Of a stretch of DNA of 64,000 nucleotides, positions 1-11,278 are shown one piece after another. The translations under genes and the position numbers were made by a program. The notes beneath the pieces are model-generated. The model saw nothing but the letters and a program-made list of their open reading frames with translations. It had not been told where the DNA came from and did not search any database. The stretch comes from Nannochloropsis oceanica (lineage: Eukaryota > Sar > Eustigmatophyceae > Eustigmatales > Monodopsidaceae). Each line of letters opens with the position of its first letter. Within the stretch, counting starts at the first letter, position 1. The DNA lies in the NCBI GenBank assembly GCA_004519485.1, contig CP038106.1, forward strand, positions 879,501 through 943,500, in the 5' to 3' direction.

Positions 1-561
1 TGGGTGGTAATGAAGATGATGGGGGGGGATGATGATGAGAGAGCTACGATGGCAGGTAAGACAAGGGCCTGTCTGCGGCAGTTGAGTAGGGGGTTCGGCA
101 GCCATTTCCAGTACCTGCGCATGGATGGTGTGGGTCCTGCGACCTAGAAAGGTGGTAGTTAACTCATTTCTTATTGGCTCATCGGGCAAACATGATTCAG
201 CCAACGACCTGGCTGCATTTTTTTTTTAATTTCATTTTGGCCGACGGGCACAGATTCCATGTCTAAATGGCCCGGGTGCGCAGCGAATAAGTTGGGCAAA
301 GCGCCATAAATGAAATGACAATAGAGCCCGAGCCAAAGGCAAAAAAGTAAAATAGAAGATGAGGCACGAACTTCGAAAAGGCAAGACGGGGAGGGAGGAG
401 GTTAAAATTCCGTTGCCCCTAAGCATTTGGTTTATTGTTAGACCGATTGGTCGCTCGCCAGTGCAAGCTTTTGCGAACGCGAAAATAAAACAATCGCGCG
501 AGAATGAAAGGCAAGCACACTTCCTCATGTGTGAGTGTCATTCCCAATCTTCTGAATATAA
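1..561. other. Intergenic, no gene seen
   Basis: This stretch lies downstream of the malate synthase stop codon. It holds a T-rich run near 218-229 and only short frames without recognisable protein features. It probably contains the 3' untranslated region of the minus-strand malate synthase gene and part of a neighbour outside the window. Confidence 0.5.
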
Positions 562-3364
562 TTACTGAACGGGCGAGCGGTGCAGAACCATCTCTTGAAA
601 CAACGCTTGCTCGTATAAGAATGTGGTGATGAAGCGAGGAAAGCTGGGCGCCGAGACAAGCACCTGGAAAATTCGAAGGGCCGCCATCACGCGGTCGTTC
701 ACAAGCGCTGCAGGCACATCGGCCGCTCGTCCCTCCTCCCCTAATTCCCGAGCAGTTTGCTCAGCACAGTCCATGACCAACCCCATTGTCACTGTCACAC
801 CGTCTTCTGTGCGCAGGCTATGGCGCATCCACTGCCAAATCTGAGACCGAGAAATTTCTGCTGTGGCAGAATCCTCGGCGGCGTTTCTGTACACAAACGA
901 GCCCCGGCCGCGAAGCCAAGACTCAATAAAGCGCAGTCCAATAGCCACATTGAAGCGCACGCCTTCTTGAGTGATACCTCCCGGCGGCACTTCCAGAAGA
1001 TCAGCAGGACGGATAGGCACGAGGTCAAGTGGCCGGTCCCGCTGGTTGACGCGCCCAGGCCCGAGCACGTCGTCGAACACCTCCGCCACCACGGACCGCA
1101 ACCTGAGGTCGTAGACAAGAGCCCCGTCAGCGCCTCCCTCCTCGGCTTCCAAGCGCTTGATATCCCGCACCATCTTAAGCTTGGCCTCCCGTGTGTGGGA
1201 GTCCCATGTTGGGTCTAAGACCAGGCCAGCCATGCCCGTGGTGGCCGGCGCGCCGCGCCTGTGGCAGGTGTCGACGAGGAGGCGCATGTAGGAGCGCATG
1301 AAGCCACAGTTCATGTTAACGTATTTGGTGCGGTCGGGAAACACCATGTCACTACGCTGGGCAAAGCGAGCAATGAAGGAAGCCGAGTAATCCCAGATTC
1401 CGCAGTTAAGGCCCGCAGAATGGCCTCGCAGCTCGTACAGGATCTCGTCCATCTGGAAGGAGGCCGTAATGTTCTCGATCAACACGCAAGCCTTTATCCC
1501 ATTCTGAGCCCGAAGGGAAGGGTACGAATTAACAGAAGGGTATAGATAGTCAGGCAAAAGGCCAGGAAGGACGAGAAACTAGGGCAGGATATGCCGCTCT
1601 CTGTCCAAATAGGACGTAGAGGACATAGAGAAGTCATTTACCATGAGATGAAAGGTGACATGCCTCCATCGACGCTGCCCACACACGTACCCTCCTCAAG
1701 CCCAGTCTTGTTTCCGTCCAAGTGAAGATTGAATTCCAAAGGCGGGCTTCAAGGTGGTTCTCCACTTTGGAGCAGTAGAAGAAAGGCCCCACGCCCCGCA
1801 TCTCCAGCTCGCTGCCACAGTGGTATATGAGAAGCCTAAAAAGCAAAGGACGGAAGATGTGAGAGGATAAAAATGTAGATCTTGATTGAGCTAGTGGAAC
1901 TGGCAAAAAATAAAACTCTTTCAACGGTCTGCAGGCCGGTTACCATTTTCCCTGGTCCTCCAGCCCCCACACGCCCCCTCAACCCATCACACGATTCCAC
2001 TCATCACACGAATCCACCTACCCAAAATCCACCAAAGGCCCCGGCACGGCCCGTCCATTGACGTGTAGGTGCATCTCTGTCATGCACCAAGACCGAGGCC
2101 GCAGCATCATCACGCCTGATACGGCTCCAATGCCAATTGCTTGCGCCGTGGCAGAATCCGGGTAGGATAGAGCGCCACGGGAAGCCTGAGAGATGTTATG
2201 GATGCCCAGAAGGACGTTGCGCCAGGTCGGGCAAAATCCGTCATCAAAATCACATTGAATGCCTTGAGCACCGCTATTCAGGGCCGACACAAGGGCACGA
2301 GCATCGTCAGGTGAAACATCGCCCACATCCACGCGCCGGTCTAGCAGCACGGATGGGATGCGCTCCACCTCCCATGTGCCCTGCGGTTGGTTCGACGCGG
2401 GTTCGATGCGGGAAAGTGCGTCAGTGGAATTAGTGTGTTTCAATTGTCAATGATCAATATGGGCCGATCCATTCAAACGCGCGCCTTGTTCGAGCTAGAG
2501 GGCAATTAAACTGGCATGTCAATCTTACCTCGCGAATGTGGGCCGTCTCGGGCAGGAAGTCGAAGTTGTAGGTGCCAGCCTCCACTTGCGCCTGCACCTC
2601 TGCTCGCCGCTTGTGCAGCTGATGCATGTTGTGTGCATGAAGAATGGACGATGGGGGGGAATGAGGGAATCGTGAGCTGGCGAGCCTTTTGAACGAGATT
2701 GTAGACGGACAGCGTCAAATCTCCTTGAAGAACCCCCCCAGTATAAGGAGTGCTTTATTGAGCTCAGTCCATCACGAGAGCTTGATAAACACCAAAAAGA
2801 AGCTTTCTTACTTAATTCGGCTTCAGCTTACCTCAAAGACGTCTCCTTGAAACTGATGGACGAGCTGGGCCAAGAAGGTCAAGGCACCATCGGTAAGCAC
2901 CTCTTGGGCGATGCTAGGGTGAAGCCCGCCGCTGTCAGCGTCATACTCTACCTTCAAATTCATGTGGTCAAGCAGGATTGATTTCTGAATGAGACATGTA
3001 AGCAACCGATATCTGAGGAATGACAAGTAAGGTCGTTTCAGCTAAGCAAGCGGGGATGTCTCATTCAAAAAGGAATGAGAAAGGAGGGCGAAACAGGTAA
3101 CCCTCATTCTCACAGCCTGTACGGACGGTAAGCACTGACTCATTGCAATATCCTTCAACCATCCAACCCCTTAGTTCGTTCTTGCTATAACTCGTATTGC
3201 TACAATGTCCGGTTGGTCAAGCTCACCGGAGTGTGTCACAATCAATTACTCACGAGGTGCGGCCCGGCCTTGAAGGAATGCAAACGGATCTTGCGCCCCT
3301 CATCCGGCTGGATGAATTGCTGTTGCTGCAGGTGCCGGGACAAAGCTTGAATTCGCCGCGCCAT
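562..3364 (-). CDS. Malate synthase, PTS2-type, six exons
   Basis: Condenses glyoxylate with acetyl-CoA to malate in the glyoxylate cycle. My exon model on the minus strand is 3364-3254, 2951-2832, 2618-2529, 2380-2022, 1835-1691 and 1503-562, giving about 588 residues; all joins keep frame at GT-AG sites. The 2951 acceptor is the least certain. Family signatures run in order: FLPETAHIRE, an aspartate-rich FDDGFCPTW block, LVDFG, VENHLEARLWN, MDEILYELRGHSAGLNCG and EISRSQIWQWMRH. The chosen ATG (3364) sits in GCCATGG and begins MARRIQALSRHL, where RIQALSRHL fits the type-2 peroxisomal targeting signal. The C-terminus ends LHRSPVQ and has no SKL-type PTS1. The product is therefore probably peroxisomal through PTS2. 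The family call is very secure; the N-terminal exon rests on frame, context and motif. Confidence 0.93.
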
Positions 3365-4528
3365 GGCGCCACAGGCGTGATGCGTGCGGACTGCGAGGCA
3401 CGCAAGCCTGTTGTGTTGGGCGTGGGCGGGAGTGAGGAGGTTGGGTTCATCGGCTCGACTTTCAAAGTTTGCTATATATCTCGGGCGAGGGCACTGGCAC
3501 TAAGGCGCACCAAGTGTCGTAGCAGCACATTGACTGTGTACGTACGGGCCCGTCTCCGCCTGGCTGTGCAACGAGATTTCCAGGCAGAAATGCGCGCGTG
3601 GAGAATGATTACGGCCGATGCCGTCATGGATTGGGCATACGAACAAAGATGGGCATACGAGGGCACAACAACAACAATACACTTGAGTTTGTTTCAATAA
3701 GTCCCTTACCATGTCACGACTAGAATGACGAAGGCCGATGCCGGATGGAGGTGGATTCGGCACATGAGGACTCATTGGTTGAGAATTGTTGTTGTTGTTG
3801 CAACAAAAACAACAACAATCCTCATGAACCGTTAATTTCTCACGAGCGGGTCGTACCACATACGTCCACAGGGCATTCATGTCCTGTGCTGGGAGCTGTG
3901 TGTATGCGCAATCTCCACACGAGAATCATGCAAAGCAATCAAGCTAAGCAACATGTCATTCAAAAAGGGAAACTTTGATTAACTAGGTGGTAGTCAGCAA
4001 CATCCCCCTACATTCCCCCTTCTCAGAAGCCAAAAAAAAAGGGGCAAGCGAGAAACTGAAAGGCAAAGAGGATCTGTAAACGCCAAATCGTAACCAGATG
4101 CACCTTAACACAAACTGACTTCTTCCGCCTTGATGATGACATTCATAGATGCCGCAAACGCGGGAAGTCACCATAGCCCCACTGAAGAATATTGAAATTG
4201 ATTGTACAGAGCGTGAAACCTATATCTTGTCCCCCAGCCTCCACGCCCACGCACTGCCACCCACGACGCACACTCTCTCAGCTGAAGTATAGAAATCCTT
4301 CCATACACTTTCAAAAAATGATTTATGTTTCAACTCTGATTGTCTTCAGCCTCTCCTCTTTATCGTCTCTTGTCTTTTTGGTCTCCATGCAGCCCTTTCT
4401 TGCAGCTCTTGTTACTGCATTTCTGATATGACCACAACCCGTTCCTGTGGATTTGGTGCTCCTGAGTGTGTAGCTTCTGTGCAATTCTGCTCCAAGAAGG
4501 CAGCATGGGCCTTCCTTCAAAACGTTGC
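3365..4528. other. Intergenic, malate synthase promoter side
   Basis: This is about 1.2 kb between the start of malate synthase and the end of the peroxiredoxin gene, both on the minus strand. It contains a short inverted repeat of TTG/CAA triplets near 3787-3817 and no gene I can support. It probably holds the malate synthase promoter. Confidence 0.4.
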
Positions 4529-5886
4529 TCATGCAACCATCATACTTTTCATGAACTTCAGGGCCTCAACTGGGTTCTGGTTGACCTCCGCCTCCGGGAT
4601 GTCCGCAAACACGTTTAGGATATTTCCCTTCGGGATCGATTAGAACCGTTGTACGTGCCACATTTCGGCCCTAAATGACAATGTAGGTCGGGAAAGAGAG
4701 TGCGAATAAATAAGTAGGAAAGAGACATTTGAGAGTGCGAGACACAAAGTTTTTTTTTTAATTAAGCGGTGGCTTCGCTCCCAGGGCAAAAAAAGCGGAC
4801 GTTGTTGCATATATGCCGGAACAAATAAGGGAAACACACAGGGTGAATCGTCGAGATCAATTAGACATGGATACAATATGCAAACTCAAAAAAAAGACAC
4901 GGTACCTCATTCGTCGCTTTAGGTCAAAGGAGTCGTAGAGACTATTGGACAAATGGAACACACTCTAAACTAGCTTATTCTGATAGCAAACCGAGAAATC
5001 ATACGGATATATGCAGAACAAATAGAGCGCACTCGTAAGTTGTGAAACGCTCGGGCAACTTCCTTCTTCGAGTCGGAGAGGAGCGTGAAGGGGAGCTTGG
5101 CCTTCTCCTTGAACTTCTTGTGCGACTCGACACTGTATGGGTACACGGATGGAGAGGGGGGATACAGTGCGCGAATTGAAGACTGCACCAAAAGTAATAG
5201 TCATTGTTGGCAAGGGAAATGTCATCGACTGGAAACGTCACAGCTCCGAGACGTATACCCCAAATGCGAATACCACACGTTATTGTCTTTTCCTCTTGTG
5301 TAATTAGATGCTTCTCCCTCGTACCTGTCTGGTCCAATGAAGAGAAGAGAGATGCCTCTTTTCTCCATCTCAGGAAATATCTTGGTGAAGGCCATGCATC
5401 CACTGATGACCACGGGGGTATCATCCTTGTTATAGAAGTAGATGGCGACATGCTTGCCCTTAAAGTCCTTCAACGCCACTGTCTCTCCCTCTTCATTCAA
5501 CAAGGCAAATTCTGGTGCGGGTGAACCAACATCTAGCCCCAGACGCCTCTTTGAAGTCTGGCTACGGCCACCTTTGCCCTCTTTCACCTTCTTTGTCACC
5601 TCCTTTCCCTTGGCTCTCGCCGTCGTTCCCTTCGTCGGTAAGCCCGCCGAGGCCCCCTCCTCTAGCTCCTGCTGTTCCCCTTCCCCCACGGCCTTCTCCC
5701 CCTCTTCCTCCTTGCCCTCGAAATGACGGCCCCCTCTTCATGTCCTTGCTCGTTGGCCTGGCTGCCCTGGCTCCCCTTCCCTTCCGCACCTTTCGCTTTC
5801 TTCACAACGGGACATTCCTCCCGCTTCTTTGCCTGCTGTTTCTATTGTTCCTTATTCTCCTCCAGATATTTGCGGGTGGTCACCAT
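4529..5886 (-). CDS. Dot5/PrxQ-like peroxiredoxin, spliced
   Basis: Bcp/PrxQ-family thioredoxin-fold peroxidase. Clear exons are about 5689-5325 (possibly starting at ATG 5886), one starting at 5132, and the last, 4670-4529. The join 5325/5132 yields GPDSVESHKKFKEK, the normal PrxQ segment, and the last exon reads GRNVARTTVLIDPEGN to the stop. A short piece between about 5050 and 4880 is unresolved, because I could not find a join that keeps frame throughout. The N-terminus is Lys/Glu-rich and low-complexity, like yeast nuclear Dot5, so a nuclear site is possible. Odd: at the active site the usual TPGCT is replaced by TPVVISGC. The peroxidatic Cys position is Val, while the Cys about five residues later remains. 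It may be inactive or use the second Cys. The family call is firm; the exact model is not. Confidence 0.8.
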
Positions 5887-6609
5887 TTTGATCTCGTGAT
5901 CTCGTTGGTTTAAGCGATATGTGGAAGCGGATGTCTGAGTAGCTGTGGCGGGGGATGCAAGATGTGTCGGGGGATGCAAGCGTGTTCCTTTGTAGAGGGG
6001 AAAAAAGCTGGCGCCCACTAAATCGCAAAACCGAACACTCGTAGGACCCCCCAGGCTCAACTGAAGGCCCCCAAAAAGAAGTTTCCTACAAATCGCGTGT
6101 ATGAGCGAGCTACTGACAGCTGTGGCCTCATGTGTTCTAGCCGAGAAGTTTAAAGCAATTGTCCACTGGGTCAAGGTGTGCTCGGACAGCAAATTAGCCC
6201 TGTTACTTTAGAGGGTTTGGTCTCGAATGTGAGGACCGTGTCGAACCGCTTGAACTCAAACGAAAAACGAAAAACGAAAAAAAGCAAAAGCGATATGTCT
6301 TGACAATCGCATCACACCCGGAGATGTCCCAGCCACCCTCGTGGTCCTGATATTTACAACCAACCAACCGCAGGGCCTGAAAAATGGACAGGTCAGTCCA
6401 AGACATCTGGATCCTGACAGTCGTATGCAGGCAACGTATGCATTACTCCCAGGCGTCTTGTCATTCAAGAACCTCCCCATCCAGACCACACCACACCACC
6501 GCCCCCCATCCAGCAACACTACTCATGTCCTCCGCTTGTCGCATCGTCTATCACTCGCCCTTGCACTCTGAACCACACAGATTCGAGCCGTCTACGCGCC
6601 TAGGTAGCC
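5887..6609. other. Divergent promoter region
   Basis: Seven hundred bases separate the minus-strand peroxiredoxin start from the plus-strand HisIE start. I see no gene here, only A-rich stretches around 6257-6290. It probably carries both promoters. Confidence 0.45.
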
Positions 6610-8481
6610 ATGCTGGTGCCCTGCCTTTCACTGGACGGGGTGCTTGCCGATCCCGACCTGGCTAAGCGGTACGGCGTATTGGGTACCCTCCTGCTTCAGC
6701 CATCCCAATCATCCGCTCTCCCGGCCGTGTAAGTCAGCTAATCTTCCCCTCATGTATGCATCTTATTGCGACGGTCCGAATGTGTCTTCAATAGCGGACG
6801 CGGCTTCCTTTCCAAGTACACAAGTTGCGATCTCCCTTCCGCCCTCCCTTTCATGTCCCAACACAATTCATCACCTCAACTGAGCCTCACACTCACACGA
6901 GTCATTTCTTTTTTCTTTTCTTTAACTTCACTCACGTATCAATCCATGCGTCGGCCAATCCTTTTTTCCTTTTACTCCATTCTCGGCCTCTGCTTTCCCC
7001 TTGCGCTAACCCTCCCGACAGAATCCCTGTGGCGTTGCTACACCATCACAGCCTTGCGCTAGGACCCCTGGCCCTCGCCCAAGTTGAAGAAGTGCGGCCA
7101 TGGCTACATAGCGGTATCCGCAAGGCCTTCTTCACCATACCCAAGGATATGCCAGTGAACAGGGTCAGAGAAGAACTTGCCCCCCTCCCTCGCGATCGTG
7201 TGGGGGCCATCGTCGTCGTGGACGCCAAGGAGGGTGCCAGAGCATACTTGGCGGAGCGCGTGACACAGTTGTGCGCGGATGCGTCGACAATTATCTTGCA
7301 AATTGAAGAAGGTGTTGTAGATGGGGAGGAGTCACTTGTCGAAATGGTCAAGTCAGTGCGCCAGGCCACCAAGCCAAGTGCCTTGTTTTGGGGGATGATG
7401 GTTAAAGCACCTGCATCCATGACATGGTCGGCAACAAGCATCAGCGCTCTACACAAAATGGAAATACAGGCACTTATTCCCGCTACCACTGTGGCCGGAA
7501 ACAAGATCAGCACCACGACTACAACCAATACGGGCCCCACCGATCTACTTAATCCGTTGCTTCCCTTGGGCCAGTCGTTGGTTGATGGCGTAGACGCCTT
7601 CTTGGCATGCCTACGCACCGATCGTTCCGATGGACTTTTTACTACAGTGGTGGTGGACGAAAGCAACATGGCACTGGGCTTGGTGTATTCGAGCGGGGAA
7701 AGCGTGCGGGCGTCGGTAGCGGAGCAGCGTGGCATTTACTACTCCCGGTCTCGGTCCAGCCTTTGGCGGAAAGGAGACTCGAGTGGAGCTGTGCAGGAGT
7801 TGGTCAGTCTGGATATGGACTGCGACTCTGACGCTTTGCGCTTTGTTGTGCGGCAACGTGGCGACCCCCCGGTGAGTGGCCAGGTGGTGTTAGGGGAGGG
7901 CATGGTTAGCTATGTATGATGTGGTGTGCGGCCGTTTGAGAAATAATCATTAGGGGGAAAGACAGCACACACCGGCTTGTATGATTTCAAAGAAATCAAG
8001 ATCACCTTCGCTACAGGCACCATGTAATGTACGGTCAACTAATTCAATCTATACCTGGCGCTCTACCATCGCAACATAGGCCTTTTGTCACTTGAATCGA
8101 CGCAATTGTTGGCAACGAGATCGAGGCCTTACCGCCTTGCAACGAACCTTGGAGGAACGCTTGAAGAAAGCGACCGAGGGTTCTTATACTCGTAGACTCT
8201 TTCAGGATCCAGAGCTGCTGCGACACAAGCTGGTTGAAGAAGCACAGGAGCTTAGTGAGGCTGTGGAACCTGACGACGTGGCGGCAGAGGCAGCGGACGT
8301 GTTTTACTTTGCGTTGGTGCGGTGCGTGGCGGCGGGTGTTGGTTTAGAGGACGTCGAGCGGCACCTTGACGCCCGGATGCTCAAGCTAGCGAGACGACCA
8401 GGCAATGCTAAGGCCTACCGGATCGAGGCAGCTAAGGCTATTTTGGCTAATGAAAGTCCGCCATCGGCCTCCCCGTCGTGA
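6610..8481 (+). CDS. HisIE: PR-AMP cyclohydrolase / PR-ATP pyrophosphatase
   Basis: Bifunctional enzyme for steps 2 and 3 of histidine synthesis. Exons 6610-6728, 7022-7871 and 8080-8481 join in frame to about 456 residues. The first exon (MLVPCLSLDG...) and the first part of the second form an N-terminal domain like that of fungal His4, which precedes the catalytic domains. The HisI domain begins at about DGLFTTVVVDE and includes GIYYSRSRSSLW, the metal-binding DMDCDSDA segment and, across the second splice, AFCHLNRRNCW. The HisE domain follows, with SYTRRLFQDP and the acidic EEAQELSEA and EAADVFYF helices that bind Mg. There is no HisD domain as in yeast His4, because the frame ends after HisE. 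An additional small exon between 6728 and 7022 cannot be excluded. A plastid presequence is not obvious. Confidence 0.93.
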
Positions 8482-8784
8482 TCTCGTGATCTTGCGTGAT
8501 CTTGAGGCGGAGATGTCACCGATACATAGAGAACAGAGAGAGAGAGTAGAACATCAACCTTAAAAGAGAAGAAATTATCCTTTGAAAATGATTGCATAAT
8601 CGGTGTTTGCGAGAGTTACAAGAATGACGACGCGCAGATTGTCTATCTATTTAATTTTCTCATGTCATTGGTTAGAGTCCCATAGATATACATTGTCGAC
8701 TTGACCGAAAGCAATTTTATGCTTGCTGTGTCTGAACATCATCCCATCCACCAATCGCTTGTTGTTGGTGTCTCTCTCTTCTGA
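8482..8784. other. Convergent 3' intergenic region
   Basis: Short gap between the ends of HisIE (plus) and the RAD18-like gene (minus). Only 3' untranslated sequence is expected, and I see no feature beyond a GA-rich run near 8534. Confidence 0.4.
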
Positions 8785-10735
8785 TCAATACGAGGGACTG
8801 TAAAACTGACACGTCTCGTGCTCGTCCACTGACCAATTCTCCCCTGCTTCCATGGAGTCCTTCTTATTACCATGACAGCCCTCCTCGCGTTCCACGTTTT
8901 GCCCCTCCTGTTTTTCATATCTGGATTTACCCAGCATGTGGTAAGAAGGCCCGAGAGCTCCATCGACCCTAAGTAATCTGACTACAATATCGGCGCTGGT
9001 GCTGATATTAGCGCTGTTGAGATTCGGGCTGATACTCTCACCAGCCTTCCGTTCCAAAGTCACCGGCATACTACTTGGCACAAGCTGGGGCTGTTTTTGC
9101 TGTTGCTTGCGAGCTTCTTCAAAAAGCTTTTGCTGAGTGTCCTGAACAACTTTGAGGCTGTCTTTGCGAGCTATAGATACTTGGCGGGGAACACCGCACG
9201 CAGCACAGTTTCGGACCGGCCCCGCATTAGTCAAGGTGCAAGACTGACAATTCCAACTTGTGGTCATGATGGTTGACGGTGGTAAGGAGCTCTTTGCAGT
9301 CAAAGATGTAAGCAGAGAGTAGGGCCGTTTGTGATGACCGCTTTCATTTCCGTTTCCGCTACTGGCACCTACACGCCGCTTCAAATTATTGCTGTTGTAA
9401 CTGTTGCTTTTGGTTACCGAGTCAATAATCACGATGTCCTCCTCCTCCCTTTCCTCCTCTCTACCCATGGATATGTGCGCAACAGCACCAATATCCTCCT
9501 GTAATTCTATAGGAGAAAGGGAAGCAACTCCCCTTCCGGCCCCGTCCCCTATATTCCCCGCGTCAATCCCATTTCTCGTAGCGTCTAAATTAACATCTCT
9601 CTTTGCATTCCCTTTCACCCCTGCTCCTAAGTCTAATGCTGCGATCGATTGTGGTGCTGCGGTCCCTGGTTCCCTCTCGTCTGAGACGTCCTCCTTCACT
9701 TCCCTTTCGTCCTTCTCCCAGATCTTCTGTTCTGAGTTGTTATCCTTCCGCTCTACCTCTTGTCCTTCAGTATGAGCTACGACGTCTTCCCCCTTCTGTC
9801 TCCCACGTCCTTTTCCTCCATCCCCTTCCCTTCCCCCACCTTCTGATAATCTATGGTCTTTCCGTTTCTGCTCCTTCTGCTGGCGCTTTATTGCCCGAAT
9901 CATCTCGTCAAAGCCTTTGTGCTGTGCCACACTGTCCAAGTGTATAGCTTGTCGCCCTCCTCCCATTCCTCCACTGCCATTATTAAAGCGAACCTGAGCC
10001 TTTTCTTCCACTTCTTGGATCACTTCCCCCCGAGACCGCGTTTGGTGTCCAAGCTTCACCTTATCCGCCTCTGCCTCAGCCAACTTAATAAATGTCTGGT
10101 GCCGAAAGACAAGCTCCTCCTTCTTCCCATTCGACGTCATGTTCATTGCCCCCAACTCCTGACGCAGCACCTTCTCCTTAATAGTGTGATAGCCCGGGTG
10201 GCGCTTCAATATCGTGCTCCATGCCTTCCCCGCCCAGTACCCATCCAACTCTTGCTGTTGCTGCGCCCCGAACGCCCGCCGACTACTGTTCCCACTGCCC
10301 CTATCACCATAACCAACCCCACTTCTGCTGCTGCCAATTGCTTTTTTTCTGCTTCCTTTTCCGCAGCTGAGGCCTCCTGAATTGCTGTAACCCGGGTACA
10401 GAACGGCTTGCAAAAGTGTCGCCCTTGCCTCTTTGAATTCTCTGGCGGCGCTGTCAAGGCTCATGCAGGGTTTGAGCCGGTCTTTGTGTAAAACGGTGTT
10501 AGGCTTCCTGTTGCCCTTGCAGTGCGGGCAGGTTTGGAAATCCTCACCGCGGCCTAGCCAGTCTCTCACACATAAAGAGCAAAATGCATGTCTTTGGGAA
10601 AGGGTGAAGGGAAAAGTTGAGGAAGGGAATGAATAACATAAGAAATAAGACATCAAGAGGGGAATCACGCGGGGGCCGGAAAAAAACGCTCTCTTTCTCT
10701 CTCTCTATTCTCTCTCTCTCTATTCTCTCTCTCTC

Positions 10736-10780
<45 letters not shown>

Positions 10781-10937
10781 CACCCTCTTGAACCCACCCG
10801 CATTCGGCAACCATTGCCGTCTCCAAAAACCTGGCGCAAATCGGGCAGCGTAAGTGCGCCTCGAAGCGGGCCATTTGTGATCCTAATGCTCCTGCGGCCA
10901 GCCAATCCTCGGATATGTCCAACTGTTCGTCTTCCAT
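8785..10937 (-). CDS. RAD18-like E3 ligase: RING, SAP, NZF
   Basis: Exons 10937-10798 and 10591-8785 give about 648 residues. The splice falls inside the RING: LRCPICARFLETAMVAEC in exon 1 and GHAFCSLCVRDWL...TCPHC in exon 2. A SAP-type helix pair follows (HPGYHTIKEKVLRQELGAM, then KKEELVFRHQTFIKLAEAEAD), the arrangement seen in Rad18, which ubiquitinates PCNA for translesion synthesis. Near the C-terminus is a RanBP2/NZF finger, W-x-C-x2-C-x10-C-x2-C. The usual Rad18 UBZ CCHC finger between RING and SAP is not seen. The middle is low-complexity, with Lys/Glu/Gly-rich stretches and several acidic EEEREEEDIVIID-like patches. The intron carries a long TC microsatellite. It shares an upstream region of about 340 bp with the divergent alpha-galactosidase. 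It could be a general RING/SAP ligase, but the order of RING then SAP favours RAD18. Confidence 0.82.
10688..10779. repeat. (TC)n microsatellite in RAD18-like intron
   Basis: A run of CT dinucleotides, interrupted three times by TAT, lies within the only intron of the RAD18-like gene. On the transcribed strand it is GA-rich, so it is not a polypyrimidine tract for that intron. Confidence 0.95.
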
Positions 10938-11278
10938 TATGAAAAGCCGAAAGTAAGTGGTTATAGGGGTTGTGGCTGCGGCGACAAAAACTTTCCAAGG
11001 TGACTAAACGCGAAAATCTCCTTACGTAAGGCCGCGTCCCCTCTATCCGAAACTGAGCCCACACCTGTGAAGTGAATAGAGCATGTTAATCGTGAGCTCA
11101 CGGGCACACTACATGTCCACTATGGATAGGATTGCTAGACAGGTCTGCAGTGTACCTGCTTCGCCGTCATCATAATAATAATAATACCTCTCATCATCAG
11201 CGAAAGGTCATCCTCAACATCATCCCCTTGAGAAAGCAGGCCCTACATAACACACCACACACACACACACCCCAAAGA

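Noticed and set aside
3500-3880. Frames with Cys or Asn runs around 3787-3825
   Set aside because: They come from a TTG/CAA-triplet inverted repeat and have no protein features.
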